A stretch of DNA of 64,000 nucleotides from Acrocarpospora catenulata. GTDB taxonomy: Bacteria; Actinomycetota; Actinomycetes; Streptosporangiales; Streptosporangiaceae. The stretch's first letter is position 1; every line of letters starts with the position of its first letter. The DNA is taken from positions 62,001-126,000 of the forward strand of contig NZ_JAHCST010000010.1 in assembly GCF_018476525.1 (NCBI RefSeq), given 5' to 3'. Below are positions 27,247 through 37,100 of the stretch, piece after piece. The position numbers were made by a program, and so were the translations under genes. The notes below the pieces were generated by a model that was not told where the DNA came from, did not search any database, and was given only the letters and a program-made list of their open reading frames with translations.

Positions 27247-28941
27247 TCACGACGGATTTGCGGCTTCACCGCCCTGACCTGGGGCGTTGGAGTCCGGTGG
27301 GCTCGGTGAGGCAGGTGGGGTGGGCGTCGGCGTACGGACGGGCGGCGTCGGTTCCGGGACCCCGTTCGGCGGCGATCCGGGGTCCTCCCCACGCCAGGAG
27401 ACCCGGCACACGGGGTTCCCGCCCGCCGACCGGAACGCGATGGTGGCGCTCCCCGACGACTTGGGATCCTCGACGTTCACCGTCACCCGCCCGGTCGCAC
27501 CCGCCTTCAACCGGCCCTTGGTGCTGGACACGCTCACCCCGCCGGTGACGGTCGCGGTCCAGTTGATCGCGGCGTTCCTGGCGCTCACCCAGATCACGTC
27601 ACCCCCGGTGTCCCCCATGTCCCCGGGACAGCTCAGCGACAGCGCGGGCGCGCCGGGCCGGGGTGCCCGGGTCTTGGTGGCCGTGGGCCGCGGCTGGGAC
27701 ACCGTGGACGTCGGCCGCGCGCTCAGCTGGGGCCGTGCGGTCGGCTCCGGATCGGACTCAGGGGTCTCGGCGACCGTGTCCGGCTCTTCGGGCGTCTCCT
27801 CCGCCGGATCCTGGAGCGGTCCATCCGTAGGGTTGAGCAGCGGCTGCGTGGAAGGCGGCCGCATCGCCTCGATCTTGATTTTCCCCGGCTCCTCGCTCCC
27901 GGCGGCCCAGGCCAGCGTGCCCGCCGCCGCCACCGCGCAGGCCAGCGCCGCCACGACGGGCAGCGCCCGCCGGGACCGCCGGGGAGCCGCCCGCCGCCCG
28001 CGCTTCTCCTGCGCCGGGAACGCCGCCGTGACCGGGAAACCCTCTCCGTCGAACTTCTCGCTCCGCCCCGCGATCAGCACCCGGGTCTCGCCCCGATCGG
28101 GGTTGACGCAGGTGTCCACCACCCGGCGCCGCAGCGAGAGCGGCGGAAACATGATCGGCACCAGATCCAGCAGCCGCCCCGCCGAGACGTGCCGCTGCTT
28201 GCCCTCGACGCACACCTCGCAGCCGCTGATGTGCTTGCTCAGCCGCCGCCGCAACGCCACCCCGACGGGCCCCTCGTACGAGTCGAGCATGGCCGACACC
28301 GCGGGACAGTGCGCCCGTCCCACCCGGGCCAGCACGACCGCGGCCCCGGCGTTCTCCAGATGGTCGCGGGCCCGGTTCAGCCGCGCCCCGACCTGCCGCG
28401 TGGTCAGCCCCAGCACCACGCTCACCTCGCCGCCGGACAGCCCGTGGCGCACGCTCAGCTCCAGCACCTCACGCTCGGGCCGGCTCAGCTCGCCCAGCGC
28501 GTCCACCACCACCGCCGCCAGCTCCGGGTCCTCGGCGTCCTCCAGCCCGGGCTGCGGCCCGGTCAACCCCGTCGCCGTACGGCCTGCGGCCCGGGCCACG
28601 CACTGGTACCGGGTCAGCGCGTACAGCCAGGCGCGCAGCCGTCCCGGTTCGCTGAGCCGGTTCGCCGACGCCTGGGCGGTCACCATCGCGTCGTGGACGG
28701 CGTCCGCCGCCGCGTCCAGGTCGCGCAGTTGCCCGTAGGCGTAGTCGGTCAGCCGGTCGGCGTACGCGTCGTAGAGACTGGCCGGCGCGTGCGCGTCCCC
28801 CTGGCGCAGCGCTTCCAGCAAACGGTTTTCGTCGGCGCGGCCGACGTTCGGCCATCCGGGCAACGGCGTCCTCCCCCAAGCGACGGGCCCGGTTTCACGA
28901 TCCGCCGGGACCTTACCTGTGGAAGACGCCCCCTCGAACAA
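27247..28941 (-). CDS. ECF sigma factor fused to zinc anti-sigma motif, membrane helix and external domain
   Basis: The protein has 564 residues. Sigma region 2 spans about 38-110 (DAVHDAMVTAQ, RLRAWLYALTR) and region 4 about 150-205 (LSRPEREVLELSVRHGLSG, then VGARLNRARDHL). The HISGCEVC motif at about 240 matches the H-x3-C-x2-C zinc site of anti-sigma factors. A membrane helix (about 335-357) is followed by an acidic Pro/Thr linker, an Ig-like domain (about 430-520) and a Pro-rich tail. Sigma, anti-sigma and sensor thus lie on one chain, as in the ECF52-type group of actinobacteria. Release would need proteolysis or a conformational change. Confidence 0.88.
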   Translation of the reverse strand: MFEGASSTGKVPADRETGPVAWGRTPLPGWPNVGRADENRLLEALRQGDAHAPASLYDAYADRLTDYAYGQLRDLDAAADAVHDAMVTAQASANRLSEPGRLRAWLYALTRYQCVARAAGRTATGLTGPQPGLEDAEDPELAAVVVDALGELSRPEREVLELSVRHGLSGGEVSVVLGLTTRQVGARLNRARDHLENAGAAVVLARVGRAHCPAVSAMLDSYEGPVGVALRRRLSKHISGCEVCVEGKQRHVSAGRLLDLVPIMFPPLSLRRRVVDTCVNPDRGETRVLIAGRSEKFDGEGFPVTAAFPAQEKRGRRAAPRRSRRALPVVAALACAVAAAGTLAWAAGSEEPGKIKIEAMRPPSTQPLLNPTDGPLQDPAEETPEEPDTVAETPESDPEPTARPQLSARPTSTVSQPRPTATKTRAPRPGAPALSLSCPGDMGDTGGDVIWVSARNAAINWTATVTGGVSVSSTKGRLKAGATGRVTVNVEDPKSSGSATIAFRSAGGNPVCRVSWRGEDPGSPPNGVPEPTPPVRTPTPTPPASPSPPDSNAPGQGGEAANPS

Positions 28942-29006
28942 GGGCGTTTACTGTCTCCCAAGCCATGCTTAACTAGCATGACCTGGGAAAACAGCGACTC
29001 TTGTGA

Positions 29007-30782
29007 CTACTGTTGCGCAGTGGGACAGTTCGGGGCGCAGAGTCGACGCGCGATCCCCTTCAGGAAGATGTTCCGGATCTCCAGCACCGTCTGCGGGAAG
29101 TACGCGGCCCCGCCGGTGGCCCGGGCCAGCGCGGTCATCTGGGCCCGGTTCTCATCGGCCGTCGTGTTGAACGAGATGATCAGAATGCTGACCGGCTTCT
29201 CGGGGTCGTAGGTCTGCTTGAGCCGCCGCAGCACGGTGGCGTCGGAGATCCCGCCGTTCGGGTCGTCGTTGCCCACCCCGTCGGTGAACAGCAGGATCGT
29301 GTTGACCTTGTCGGCCGCGTACTCCTTGGTCATCTTCTGGTACGCCGCCCAGAGGGTGTCGTTCAGCCCGGTGTTGCCGGTCGGGATGGCCTTCAGCGAC
29401 TGCAGGTCCTTGGCCACCAGCTCGCGCCGGGTGACCCCGTCGATCCGCTGCGCCAGCGGGCCGATCGGGATCATCTCCTTCCAGTCCACGCCCTGCCCGT
29501 TCAGGTTGTCGGAGAACACCCAGGTGCCGATCTCGGTCTTGTCCGGGAACAGTTTCAGGCCCTCCAGGCCGACCTGGCCGATGGCCTGCATGCGGGTCAC
29601 CCCGGTGCTGTCGGCGGGCAGTGCCATGGTGCCGGAGATGTCGATGATGGACAGCAGCCGGGTGCCCAGGTTGATGAGCTTCCAGGACTGGGCCAGGGTG
29701 TTGATGGTCTTGGCGTCCGGCAGCGGGATGGCCTGGGGCGCCTTCGGGTTGAGGCCGCGTTCTGCGGTGAGCGCGCTGCCCTGGCCGGTGGGGGTGCGGA
29801 AGCCGTGCTCCTGGATGGTCTTCTTGGCGGCGGCGGAGACCAGCTCGGTGGCGAACTCCTTGGCGGCCTTGGCGGTGACGCCCTCCCCGCCGGTGGTGAC
29901 GATCGGGTAGTCCAGGTTGACGGTGCCCTCGGCCGGGTAGAGCGCCACGGCCGCGTTGTCGTTCTTGGTGTTGAAGGACCAGACCGACTGCTCGGAGGTG
30001 ACCCCGATGGGCACCCGGGTGGCCTGCTTGGAGAGCGTGGCGAACAGGCTGTCGGTGGAGCCGACCTTGGACCCCGACAACTGGCGGAGCACACCGGCCA
30101 GCAACTCCTCGGTGTTCTCACCGCCGCCGGCGCGCAGCACCCCGGCCGCCGCGAGCAGCGCGCCCATGCCGGCCGCGTTCAGGCCGGGGTCGAGCACCAG
30201 CACCCGGACCTTCTTGGCCAGGCCGTCGGGGTTGGCGGCGTTGGCGGCGTTGACCATCCCGGCCCAGCTCGGCTGGAAGGCCGAGGCCAGCTGCTCGGCC
30301 GCCGCCTTGGGCGCGGTGAGCACCACGGGGCTGTGGGCCGCGTTCCCGGTGACCTCGGCCGGGCCGTCCTTGGGCAGCCCGGCCAGCCAGAGGCTGGAGT
30401 CGGGGATCCAGATGTCAGGGTTGACGGTGTTCTCGCCGCTGATCTTGCCGGACAGCGCCGCCGCCACCCCGGCGGAGTCGGCGCCCTTGACGGTGATCGC
30501 CACGCACTTGCCGTCCACGGTCGTGCCGGACTTGGCGAACCGGCCGGCGATCTCGGTGATCGCGGGCTCGACGTCCTTGGCCGTGATCACCTGGAGGGCC
30601 ACCTTGTCGGGGCCGCAACCGGGGTCCTTGTGGACCACCACGTACGCGGCGACGCCGAGCAGCACCGCGAGCGCGACCGCGCCGGCCAACGGCACCAGCA
30701 CCTTGCCGGCCCCGCCCCGCCGCCGCTGCGGCGGGGGCTCCGGGAGGTAGCCTTCGAGGTCCTCGGTCCGATGGCGTCCCAC
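29007..30782 (-). CDS. Membrane-anchored substrate-binding/von Willebrand factor A protein
   Basis: The protein has 591 residues. A short cytosolic N-terminus and one membrane helix (about 30-50) precede an external solute-binding-protein-like region (about 60-340). A VWA domain (about 375-575) has a MIDAS start DISGTM and TDGVGNDDP near the third metal loop. The canonical DxSxS is altered at the last Ser to Met, so metal binding may be weakened. It is upstream, on the same strand, of the ECF fusion gene. The role is unknown; an envelope sensing or adhesion function is guesswork. Confidence 0.85.
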   Translation of the reverse strand: MGRHRTEDLEGYLPEPPPQRRRGGAGKVLVPLAGAVALAVLLGVAAYVVVHKDPGCGPDKVALQVITAKDVEPAITEIAGRFAKSGTTVDGKCVAITVKGADSAGVAAALSGKISGENTVNPDIWIPDSSLWLAGLPKDGPAEVTGNAAHSPVVLTAPKAAAEQLASAFQPSWAGMVNAANAANPDGLAKKVRVLVLDPGLNAAGMGALLAAAGVLRAGGGENTEELLAGVLRQLSGSKVGSTDSLFATLSKQATRVPIGVTSEQSVWSFNTKNDNAAVALYPAEGTVNLDYPIVTTGGEGVTAKAAKEFATELVSAAAKKTIQEHGFRTPTGQGSALTAERGLNPKAPQAIPLPDAKTINTLAQSWKLINLGTRLLSIIDISGTMALPADSTGVTRMQAIGQVGLEGLKLFPDKTEIGTWVFSDNLNGQGVDWKEMIPIGPLAQRIDGVTRRELVAKDLQSLKAIPTGNTGLNDTLWAAYQKMTKEYAADKVNTILLFTDGVGNDDPNGGISDATVLRRLKQTYDPEKPVSILIISFNTTADENRAQMTALARATGGAAYFPQTVLEIRNIFLKGIARRLCAPNCPTAQQ

Positions 30783-30915
30783 TTTTGGCCCCTTTGGTGT
30801 CGTTTGACTCCCGAAGGTACGCGTCTCCGCGACGGCATATAGGGAGATTGTCCGTAATGTTTACGGAACGATAGCGGCAAGCTCAAGAACCCGGCAAAAC
30901 TGGTCTTTTAACACT

Positions 30916-31575
30916 TCAGTGGTGGCAGACGTGCCCGGACCAGGCCCGCCGCCCCTCGTGCACGGCCACCCCGGCCAGCACCAGCGCCACCGCCGGATCC
31001 ACCCACCACCAGCCGATAGCCGTGAACGCCAGGCCCGCGAGCACCCCGGCCGCGGTGACCGCGCAGAGCAGGTTCTGCACGCCCTCGCCCGCGGTGGCCG
31101 GCGACCCAAGCCGTGCCGCCACCCGCAACTTCGCCACCCCCAGGGCCGGCATGGTCACCAGGCTGACCGCGGCCACCACGACGCCGACCAGGCTGGTGCC
31201 TGACCGGTAGCCCTGGCTCAGGTCGTGCGCCACGTGCAGCACCAGGTAGGGGGCGAGCAGCCAGAAGCTGACCGCCACCGCGCGGGCGGCGGTGCGCTCG
31301 GCGTGCGCCGAGCCCAGCCGGGCGCCGGTGAACCGCCAGATCACGATCAGGCTGGCCAGCGCCTCCACCAGCGAGCAGAGCGCCCACCCGAGCAGCGCCA
31401 CCGAGTGCGCGGCCAGCCCCGACCAGATCCCGATCGCGCTCTCCGCGCCGAGCCAGCCGAGGGTCACCGCGGACAGCCCACGCGCCCGCCGCGCGTCGCC
31501 CAGCCAGTCCTGCCAGTTCTCGCGCCGGTCCTCATGGTGGACGGCCGGATGCGCGTACGCCCGCTGGTCAGGCAC
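30916..31575 (-). CDS. Cation diffusion facilitator-like membrane protein
   Basis: The protein has 219 residues if the GTG at 31575 is used (GGAGG 5 nt upstream); the open frame runs 29 codons further. It has five to six hydrophobic helices. SLVEALASLIVIWRFTG and TAIGWWWVDPAVALV match the metal-site helices II and V of a short actinobacterial CDF subgroup. It lacks the usual cytoplasmic dimerisation domain and ends in a possible metal-binding CHH. The substrate is unknown. Confidence 0.8.
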   Translation of the reverse strand: MPDQRAYAHPAVHHEDRRENWQDWLGDARRARGLSAVTLGWLGAESAIGIWSGLAAHSVALLGWALCSLVEALASLIVIWRFTGARLGSAHAERTAARAVAVSFWLLAPYLVLHVAHDLSQGYRSGTSLVGVVVAAVSLVTMPALGVAKLRVAARLGSPATAGEGVQNLLCAVTAAGVLAGLAFTAIGWWWVDPAVALVLAGVAVHEGRRAWSGHVCHH

Positions 31576-31688
31576 CTTGACCTCCGATCGCCGCCCATCC
31601 GGCCACATGCAGCGGTGAGTACTGTAGCGACTACGCACCGCGATGGAAGATCGGCATCGCAAAAGACCGGCAACGGTACGCTGGCCTG

Positions 31689-32513
31689 ATGGTCATCGAG
31701 GTCGACGCCGCCACCGACCCCCGGATCGCCGACTACACCCGGCTGCGCGACACCGAACTGCGCAAGAGCCTGGAGGCCGAGCACGGCCTGTTCCTGGCCG
31801 AGGGTGAGAAGGTCATCCGCCGCGCCCTGGCCACCGGCTACCCGGCCAGGTCCCTGCTGACCACCCGCAAGTGGCTGCCCCGCTTCGCCGACCTGGCCGA
31901 CGTGCCCATCTACGTGGCCTCCGACGAGGTACTCCAGTCCATCACCGGCTTCCCCGTGCACCGGGGCGCCCTGGCCTCGATGGCCCGCAAACCCCTGCCG
32001 GGCGTGCCGGAACTGCTCACCGGCCGGACCAGGGTGCTGGTCCTGGAGGACCTGGTCGACCACACCAACGTCGGCGCCATCTTCCGCTCCGCCGCCGCCC
32101 TCGGCATGCACGCCGTGCTGCTCTCCCCACGCTGCGCCGACCCGCTCTACCGCCGCGCGGTCAAGGTCTCCATGGGAGCCGTCTTCGCCATCCCGTACGC
32201 CCGGATGACCGACTGGTACGGCGGCCTGGCCGACCTGCGCCAGGCCGGCTTCCGGACCCTGGCCCTCACCCCCGACCCGGCCGCCCTGCCCATTGGCACG
32301 GTCCCGCACGCCGAGAAGGTGGCCCTCATGCTCGGCGCCGAGGGCGACGGCCTGTCCTCGCACTGGCTGGCCGAGGCCGACCTGGCCGTGCGCATCCCGA
32401 TGAGCCCCGAGGCCCTCGACCTCGGCGTCGACTCACTGAACGTGGTGGCCGCCGCCGCCATCGCCTGCCACGCCCTCACTGCAGGCGCTCCTCCGCCCAG
32501 TCCAGCATCCTGA
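31689..32513 (+). CDS. TrmH/SpoU family RNA 2'-O-methyltransferase
   Basis: The protein has 274 residues. An N-terminal substrate-binding region (FLAEGEKVIRRAL) is followed by the SPOUT knot with all three motifs: DHTNVGAIFRSA (motif 1 with the catalytic Asn/Arg), LMLGAEGDGL (motif 2) and SLNVVAAAAIA (motif 3). It methylates a ribose in rRNA or tRNA using SAM; the target cannot be told. Its 3' end overlaps the convergent carboxypeptidase gene by 38 bp. Confidence 0.93.
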   Translation: MVIEVDAATDPRIADYTRLRDTELRKSLEAEHGLFLAEGEKVIRRALATGYPARSLLTTRKWLPRFADLADVPIYVASDEVLQSITGFPVHRGALASMARKPLPGVPELLTGRTRVLVLEDLVDHTNVGAIFRSAAALGMHAVLLSPRCADPLYRRAVKVSMGAVFAIPYARMTDWYGGLADLRQAGFRTLALTPDPAALPIGTVPHAEKVALMLGAEGDGLSSHWLAEADLAVRIPMSPEALDLGVDSLNVVAAAAIACHALTAGAPPPSPAS

Positions 32514-33288
32514 GGGCGCTGGCGTACCGCCGGTTCTCGGTGGTCTCGCCGAGCACCACGCCGATGAGCAGGTGTCCGCGAACCTCGGCCACGAAGCTCA
32601 GGCAGTACCCGGCCGCGGTGGTGAACCCGGTCTTCAGGCCGATCACGCCGTCGCCGAGCAGCTTGTTGCTGTTGTGCCAGGTGTGCCGCCCGATGGTCTT
32701 GACCTTGGTACGCGCGATGGTGGCGATGACCCGGTCCCGCATCGCCACCCTGGCCAGGACGGCCTGGTCCCGCGCGGTGGAGTAGGCGCCCTGGGCGGGC
32801 AGGCCGTCCGGGTTGGCGAACCGGGTGTCGCGCAGCTTCAGGGCACGGGCGGCGGCGTTCATCTTGGCCACGAACCTGCGGGTGCCGGGGCCGTACCGCT
32901 CGGCCAGCGCGTGTGAGGCGTCGGCGCCGGAGTTGAGCAGCAGTGCGTGCAGCAGCGCCCGCACGGTGAGCCGCTCACCGGCCCGCAGGCCGCCCGTGGT
33001 GGCCCCGTGCGCGGCCGCGTACCGCACGTCCGCCGGGGTGATCCGCACCACGTCGTCCAGGTCGGCCTCCTCGCGGATCACGTAGGCGGTCATCACCTTG
33101 GTGAGGCTGGCCACCGGGACCCGGCGGGTCTGCCGCTTGGCGTAGTGGATCGTTCCCGTCTCGGCGTCGATCAGGAACGCCTCCGACGCGGTGACGCTCG
33201 GCGCCCGGAGAGTCTGGGCGGCAGCAGTGCCCGTGAAAAGGGCAAACGTGAGGAAAAAGGCGAGAACCCCGGCGCGCATGCTCGCCAT
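32476..33288 (-). CDS. D-alanyl-D-alanine carboxypeptidase (peptidase S11)
   Basis: The protein has 270 residues with an N-terminal signal peptide ending near TAAAQT (about 24). Active-site motifs: ASLTK (SxxK), SGAD in the SxN place with Asn replaced, as in some actinobacterial S11 enzymes, and LKTGFT (KTG). There is no C-terminal membrane anchor domain, so it is shorter than the DacA of enterobacteria. It trims the terminal D-Ala of peptidoglycan stem peptides outside the membrane. Confidence 0.92.
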   Translation of the reverse strand: MASMRAGVLAFFLTFALFTGTAAAQTLRAPSVTASEAFLIDAETGTIHYAKRQTRRVPVASLTKVMTAYVIREEADLDDVVRITPADVRYAAAHGATTGGLRAGERLTVRALLHALLLNSGADASHALAERYGPGTRRFVAKMNAAARALKLRDTRFANPDGLPAQGAYSTARDQAVLARVAMRDRVIATIARTKVKTIGRHTWHNSNKLLGDGVIGLKTGFTTAAGYCLSFVAEVRGHLLIGVVLGETTENRRYASALRMLDWAEERLQ

Positions 33289-33350
33289 GATCGCATGATC
33301 AGTGAACGGGGTAGGGGAGGAGCAGCGAGTTTCGTTTCGGGGGGAAACAG

Positions 33351-33548
33351 ATGCCGGCGCGGTTTGTGATCAGCAAGGACAAGGCCGGAGCGTTCCGGTT
33401 CAAGCTAGTCGCGGGGAACGGGCAGACCATCGCGGTCAGCGAGGGATACAGCACGAAGGCCGGCTGCGTGAACGGGATCGAGGCGGTCCGCCGCCACGCG
33501 CCGGAGGCCAGGCTGGACGACTCGGCGCTGGAGCCGGTTCAGCTCTGA
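33351..33548 (+). CDS. YegP/DUF1508 family small protein
   Basis: The protein has 65 residues and one DUF1508 unit: FVISKDKAGAFRFKLVAGNGQ, then EGYSTKAGCVNGIEAV. The family often has two such units; here there is one. GGGGGGAAAC precedes the ATG weakly. The function is unknown. It lies divergent from the carboxypeptidase gene and overlaps the next leftward gene by 10 bp. Confidence 0.9.
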   Translation: MPARFVISKDKAGAFRFKLVAGNGQTIAVSEGYSTKAGCVNGIEAVRRHAPEARLDDSALEPVQL

Positions 33549-34057
33549 ACGCGCTCCGGCTCGGCCGCCGCCGGGGCCACGGCGTTCCGGCGGCGCCGCC
33601 AGACCACGAAGGCGACGATCAACGCGATCACGGCCACCGCCGCCAGGGCCGCGTACCAGGGGGAACTCGCGGCCAGGCGGAGCCACGCCCAGATCCCGGC
33701 GTACAGCCCGAACGCGGTCACCGGCACCCAGGTCAGGCAGCCGAGCGCGCTGGCCACCAGGTACCACCGGTAGTCCACCCGCAGCGCCCCCGCCACCCAG
33801 GGCAGCGTGTGCCGCAACCCGCCGGGCACCCAGAAGCACCCGAACACCGACAGCGCTCCCCAGCGCCGGACCACGTTCTCCAGTTTGGCGATGCGCTCCC
33901 GGCCGATCCTGCGCCCGACCCGGGTCTCGTACAGCCGCTCACCCAGTCGCAGCCCCAGCCAGTAGTAGGCCTGGAACGCGCCGAACAGGGCGATCCCGCC
34001 GACCAGCACCAGCAGCCAGTACGGAACGCTGTCCACGATGTCGGAGAAGAGTTGCAC
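33539..34057 (-). CDS. VTT-domain (DedA/SNARE-associated) membrane protein
   Basis: The protein has 172 residues with three or four hydrophobic segments. The VPGGLRHTLPWVAGALR segment corresponds to the conserved re-entrant G-x-R...P..AG motif of DedA/VTT proteins, which move lipids or act in membrane homeostasis. It is shorter than typical DedA (about 200). It ends in a basic and Ala/Glu-rich tail. Confidence 0.75.
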   Translation of the reverse strand: MQLFSDIVDSVPYWLLVLVGGIALFGAFQAYYWLGLRLGERLYETRVGRRIGRERIAKLENVVRRWGALSVFGCFWVPGGLRHTLPWVAGALRVDYRWYLVASALGCLTWVPVTAFGLYAGIWAWLRLAASSPWYAALAAVAVIALIVAFVVWRRRRNAVAPAAAEPERVQS

Positions 34058-34114
34058 CGCGCGCCTCCCCCCGAAACCTGCTCCTAAGGACAGGCTTACC
34101 TTAATTCATGACCG

Positions 34115-37100
34115 CTAGCGGACGCCATGGCCGAGCGCCTGCTCCGCCTCAGTCACCCAGCGTGTCACACCCACCCGCCGGGCCACCGCCAGGGCCTTCT
34201 CATAATGCGCGGCGGCCTCCGGCAGCCCGAGCCGCGCGGCCAGGTCGCCCAGCGTCCTGGCCACCGGCCAGAGCGCCACCACGCCGGTGCCCGCGCCCGC
34301 GATCCGGTCGTTGAACGGCTTCAACGCCGTGTACGCCTCCCGCACCCGGTCCCCGTCGTCCAGCAGCAGCCCCGCCAGCGCCCGCCAGGTCATGGCCAGC
34401 TCGTACAGGAAGTCGCCGCGCACGGGTTCCCGGGTGGCGGCCACCGCCCTGGCGTCCCGCAGGTGGCCGCCGGCGGCCAAGGTCACCGCGTACGCGTCCA
34501 GAGTCCACTTGGCGCCACGCTGGTGGGCCTCGCCCAGCGTGTCCGCCATCTCCGCCGCCCGGCCCTGGACCAGGTGCAGGCAGAAGGTGGCGATGAGCGG
34601 CAGGTCCTGGCGGCCCTCCAGCATGCCCGCGCGGGCGGTCAGCCGGGCCGCGTTCCGGTAGGCGCGCTCGGCGCCCTCGTAGTCTCCGGCGATCATCAGC
34701 CGCTGCCCGGCGTACCAGGCCCCGACCGCGGCGGGCGCGGGCAGGTCGTACTGCCGGCCGAGCCGTTCGGCGAAGGCCAGCTGCCGGTCCGCCTCGGCGA
34801 AGTCCCCGCGAGCCGCCGCGCACTCCAGCAGCACCAGGTGGGCCAGGGTCTGCACGGCGATCTGCCCGGACTCGGCGCCCACCCGCAGCAGCTCCCTGCC
34901 GATGTCCTCCCGCTCGTCCACCTGCGCCATCGTGTACGACTGCCGCAGCCGCCCGCTCAACGCCATGGCCAGCAGCCCCGGGTCCCCGCTGGCGCGAGCC
35001 AGTTCCTCGGCCTCCAGCGAGGCCTGCTCGCCGCGCGGGGTGGCCGAGCCCTCCAGCTCCAGCGCCAGGGTGGCCAGCAGGCTGGCGCGCAGCTCCTGCT
35101 CCCCGGCCGGGAGCTCCAGCAGCGCCTTCTCGGTGACGTCCACGATCTCCCAGGCGGTCCTGGTGAAGTCGCGGGCGATGCCCTTGTGCGGCACGGCCAG
35201 GGCCGCGGCCACCCGGGCCGTCAGCTCCAGGTCGCCCAGCGGCAGCGCCACGTCCATGGCGTCCCGCCGGTGCGCGCGGGCGGCGGCCATGTCGCCGCTG
35301 AGGGCCAGCGCCCGGATCATCCGCAGCTGTAGCTCCAGCCGGTCCTTGCCCGGGCGGCCGCCGGCCCGGTCGAAGGCGGCGATGGCCCGCTCCCACTGCG
35401 AGGCGGCCTCCCGGTGGGCGAACCGCGAGGAGGCCTGCTCGGCCGCCAGGCCCGCGTACCGGACCGCCTTGGCCGCCGTCTCCGCGGTGCCGGCCAGGTC
35501 GTAGTGGTGGGCCAGGGCGGCCACGTCGCCCGGGTTCCGTATCTCGATCACCGAGCCCACCGCGGCGTGCAGCCGGGAGCGGCGCAGCCGGGAGGCGTCG
35601 GAGTAGAGCGTGTCCCTGACCAGGCCGTGGTCGAACCGGAGCCGCCCAGGACCCGGCTCGGTGACCAGACCGGCCAGCAGCGCGGCCTCCACCGCGTCCA
35701 CCACCAGGTCCTCGTCCCCGGAGATGTCCACCAGCACGTCCACGTCCACGTCCCGGCCGATCACCGCCGCCTGGAGCAGGATCTGCTGGGCCTTCTCCGG
35801 CAGCCGGGCGATCCGGCGGCGCAGCACGTCCCGCACCCCGGAGGGCACCTCGGAGATATCCGCCTCGGCCTCCCAGAGCCGCACGGTCTCCTTGACGAAG
35901 AACGGGTTGCCGCCGGTGCGCTCCACGATGGCGGCGACCACCTCGTCATCCACGTCCCGGTGGCAGATGGCGCGGGCCAGCTCGGCGGTGTTCGCCGGGG
36001 ACAGACCGTCCAGCTCCACCCGGACCGGGCCGAGGCGGGCCAGCGCGGCCAGCACGTCCCGCTGCGGGTCGTTGAGCTCGTTGTCCCGGCACGTCACCAC
36101 CAGCAGCACCCGGCTGGCGGCCAGCAGGCTGGGCAGCGCGCGCAGCAGGGCCAGCGTCTGGTCGTCGGCCCAGTGCAGGTCCTCCAGGCTGAGCAGCAGC
36201 GGCGCCTCGCGGGCCACCCCGGACAGGTAGCCGCCGACCGCCCGGTGCAGCCGGAAGCTTCCGGAGGTCTCGTCGTCGCCGGTGTCGGGGGCGTGGTCGT
36301 CGAGTAACGGGGCCAGCAGCGCGCCGTACTCCCCGGCGCCGCGCCGGGCGATCAGCGTGCGCAGCACCTCCACCCAGGCCCAGCCTGGCGGGGTGGCCGG
36401 GCTGTCCGGGCAGGCGCCACCGGCCGCCAGCCAGCCGTGGCTCTCCAGCTGCGCGGCGAGCTGCCGGAGCAGCGTGCTCTTGCCGGCCCCGGCGTCGCCG
36501 CCGATGACCGCGATGGTGAGGCGGCCCGACTTGGCCCGCGGCGCGGCGCCGGCCAGCGTGGTCAGCTCGGTGTCCCGGCCGACGAACGGCTCGGCCTCCA
36601 GCGGCGGCAGCGAGCCGACCTCCACCGGCCGGGGCGGCCAGGTGGCGGTGGTCTCCGGGCGGCGCGGGGCGGCGGCCAGGTCCAGACCCGGATCCTGGGC
36701 CAGGATGTCGGACTCCATCTTCCGCAGCGCCGGGCCGGGGTCGATGCCCAGCTCGTCGGCGAGGGTGTTGCGGGCCTTGCGGAGCGCGGCCAGCGCGTCG
36801 CCCTGCCGCCCGCACCGGTAAAGGCCCAGCGCCAGCAGCCGCCAGCCCTCCTCGCGGAGCGGGTGCTCGGTGGTCAGCGCCTCCAGGTCGGGCACGGTCT
36901 CGGCGTGCAGGCCGAGCCGGAGCCCGGCGTCGGCGTGCCGTTCCCTGGCCACCAGGCGCATCTCGCTCAGCCGGGTCACCTCGGCCTCGGCCCACGGCTG
37001 GTCGGCGAAGTCGGAGTACGGCGTGCCCCGCCACAGCCCCAGCGCGGTCTCCAGCCGGGCCCTGGCGGTCTGCGGGTTCTCGTCCAGGCGTTCTCCGGCG

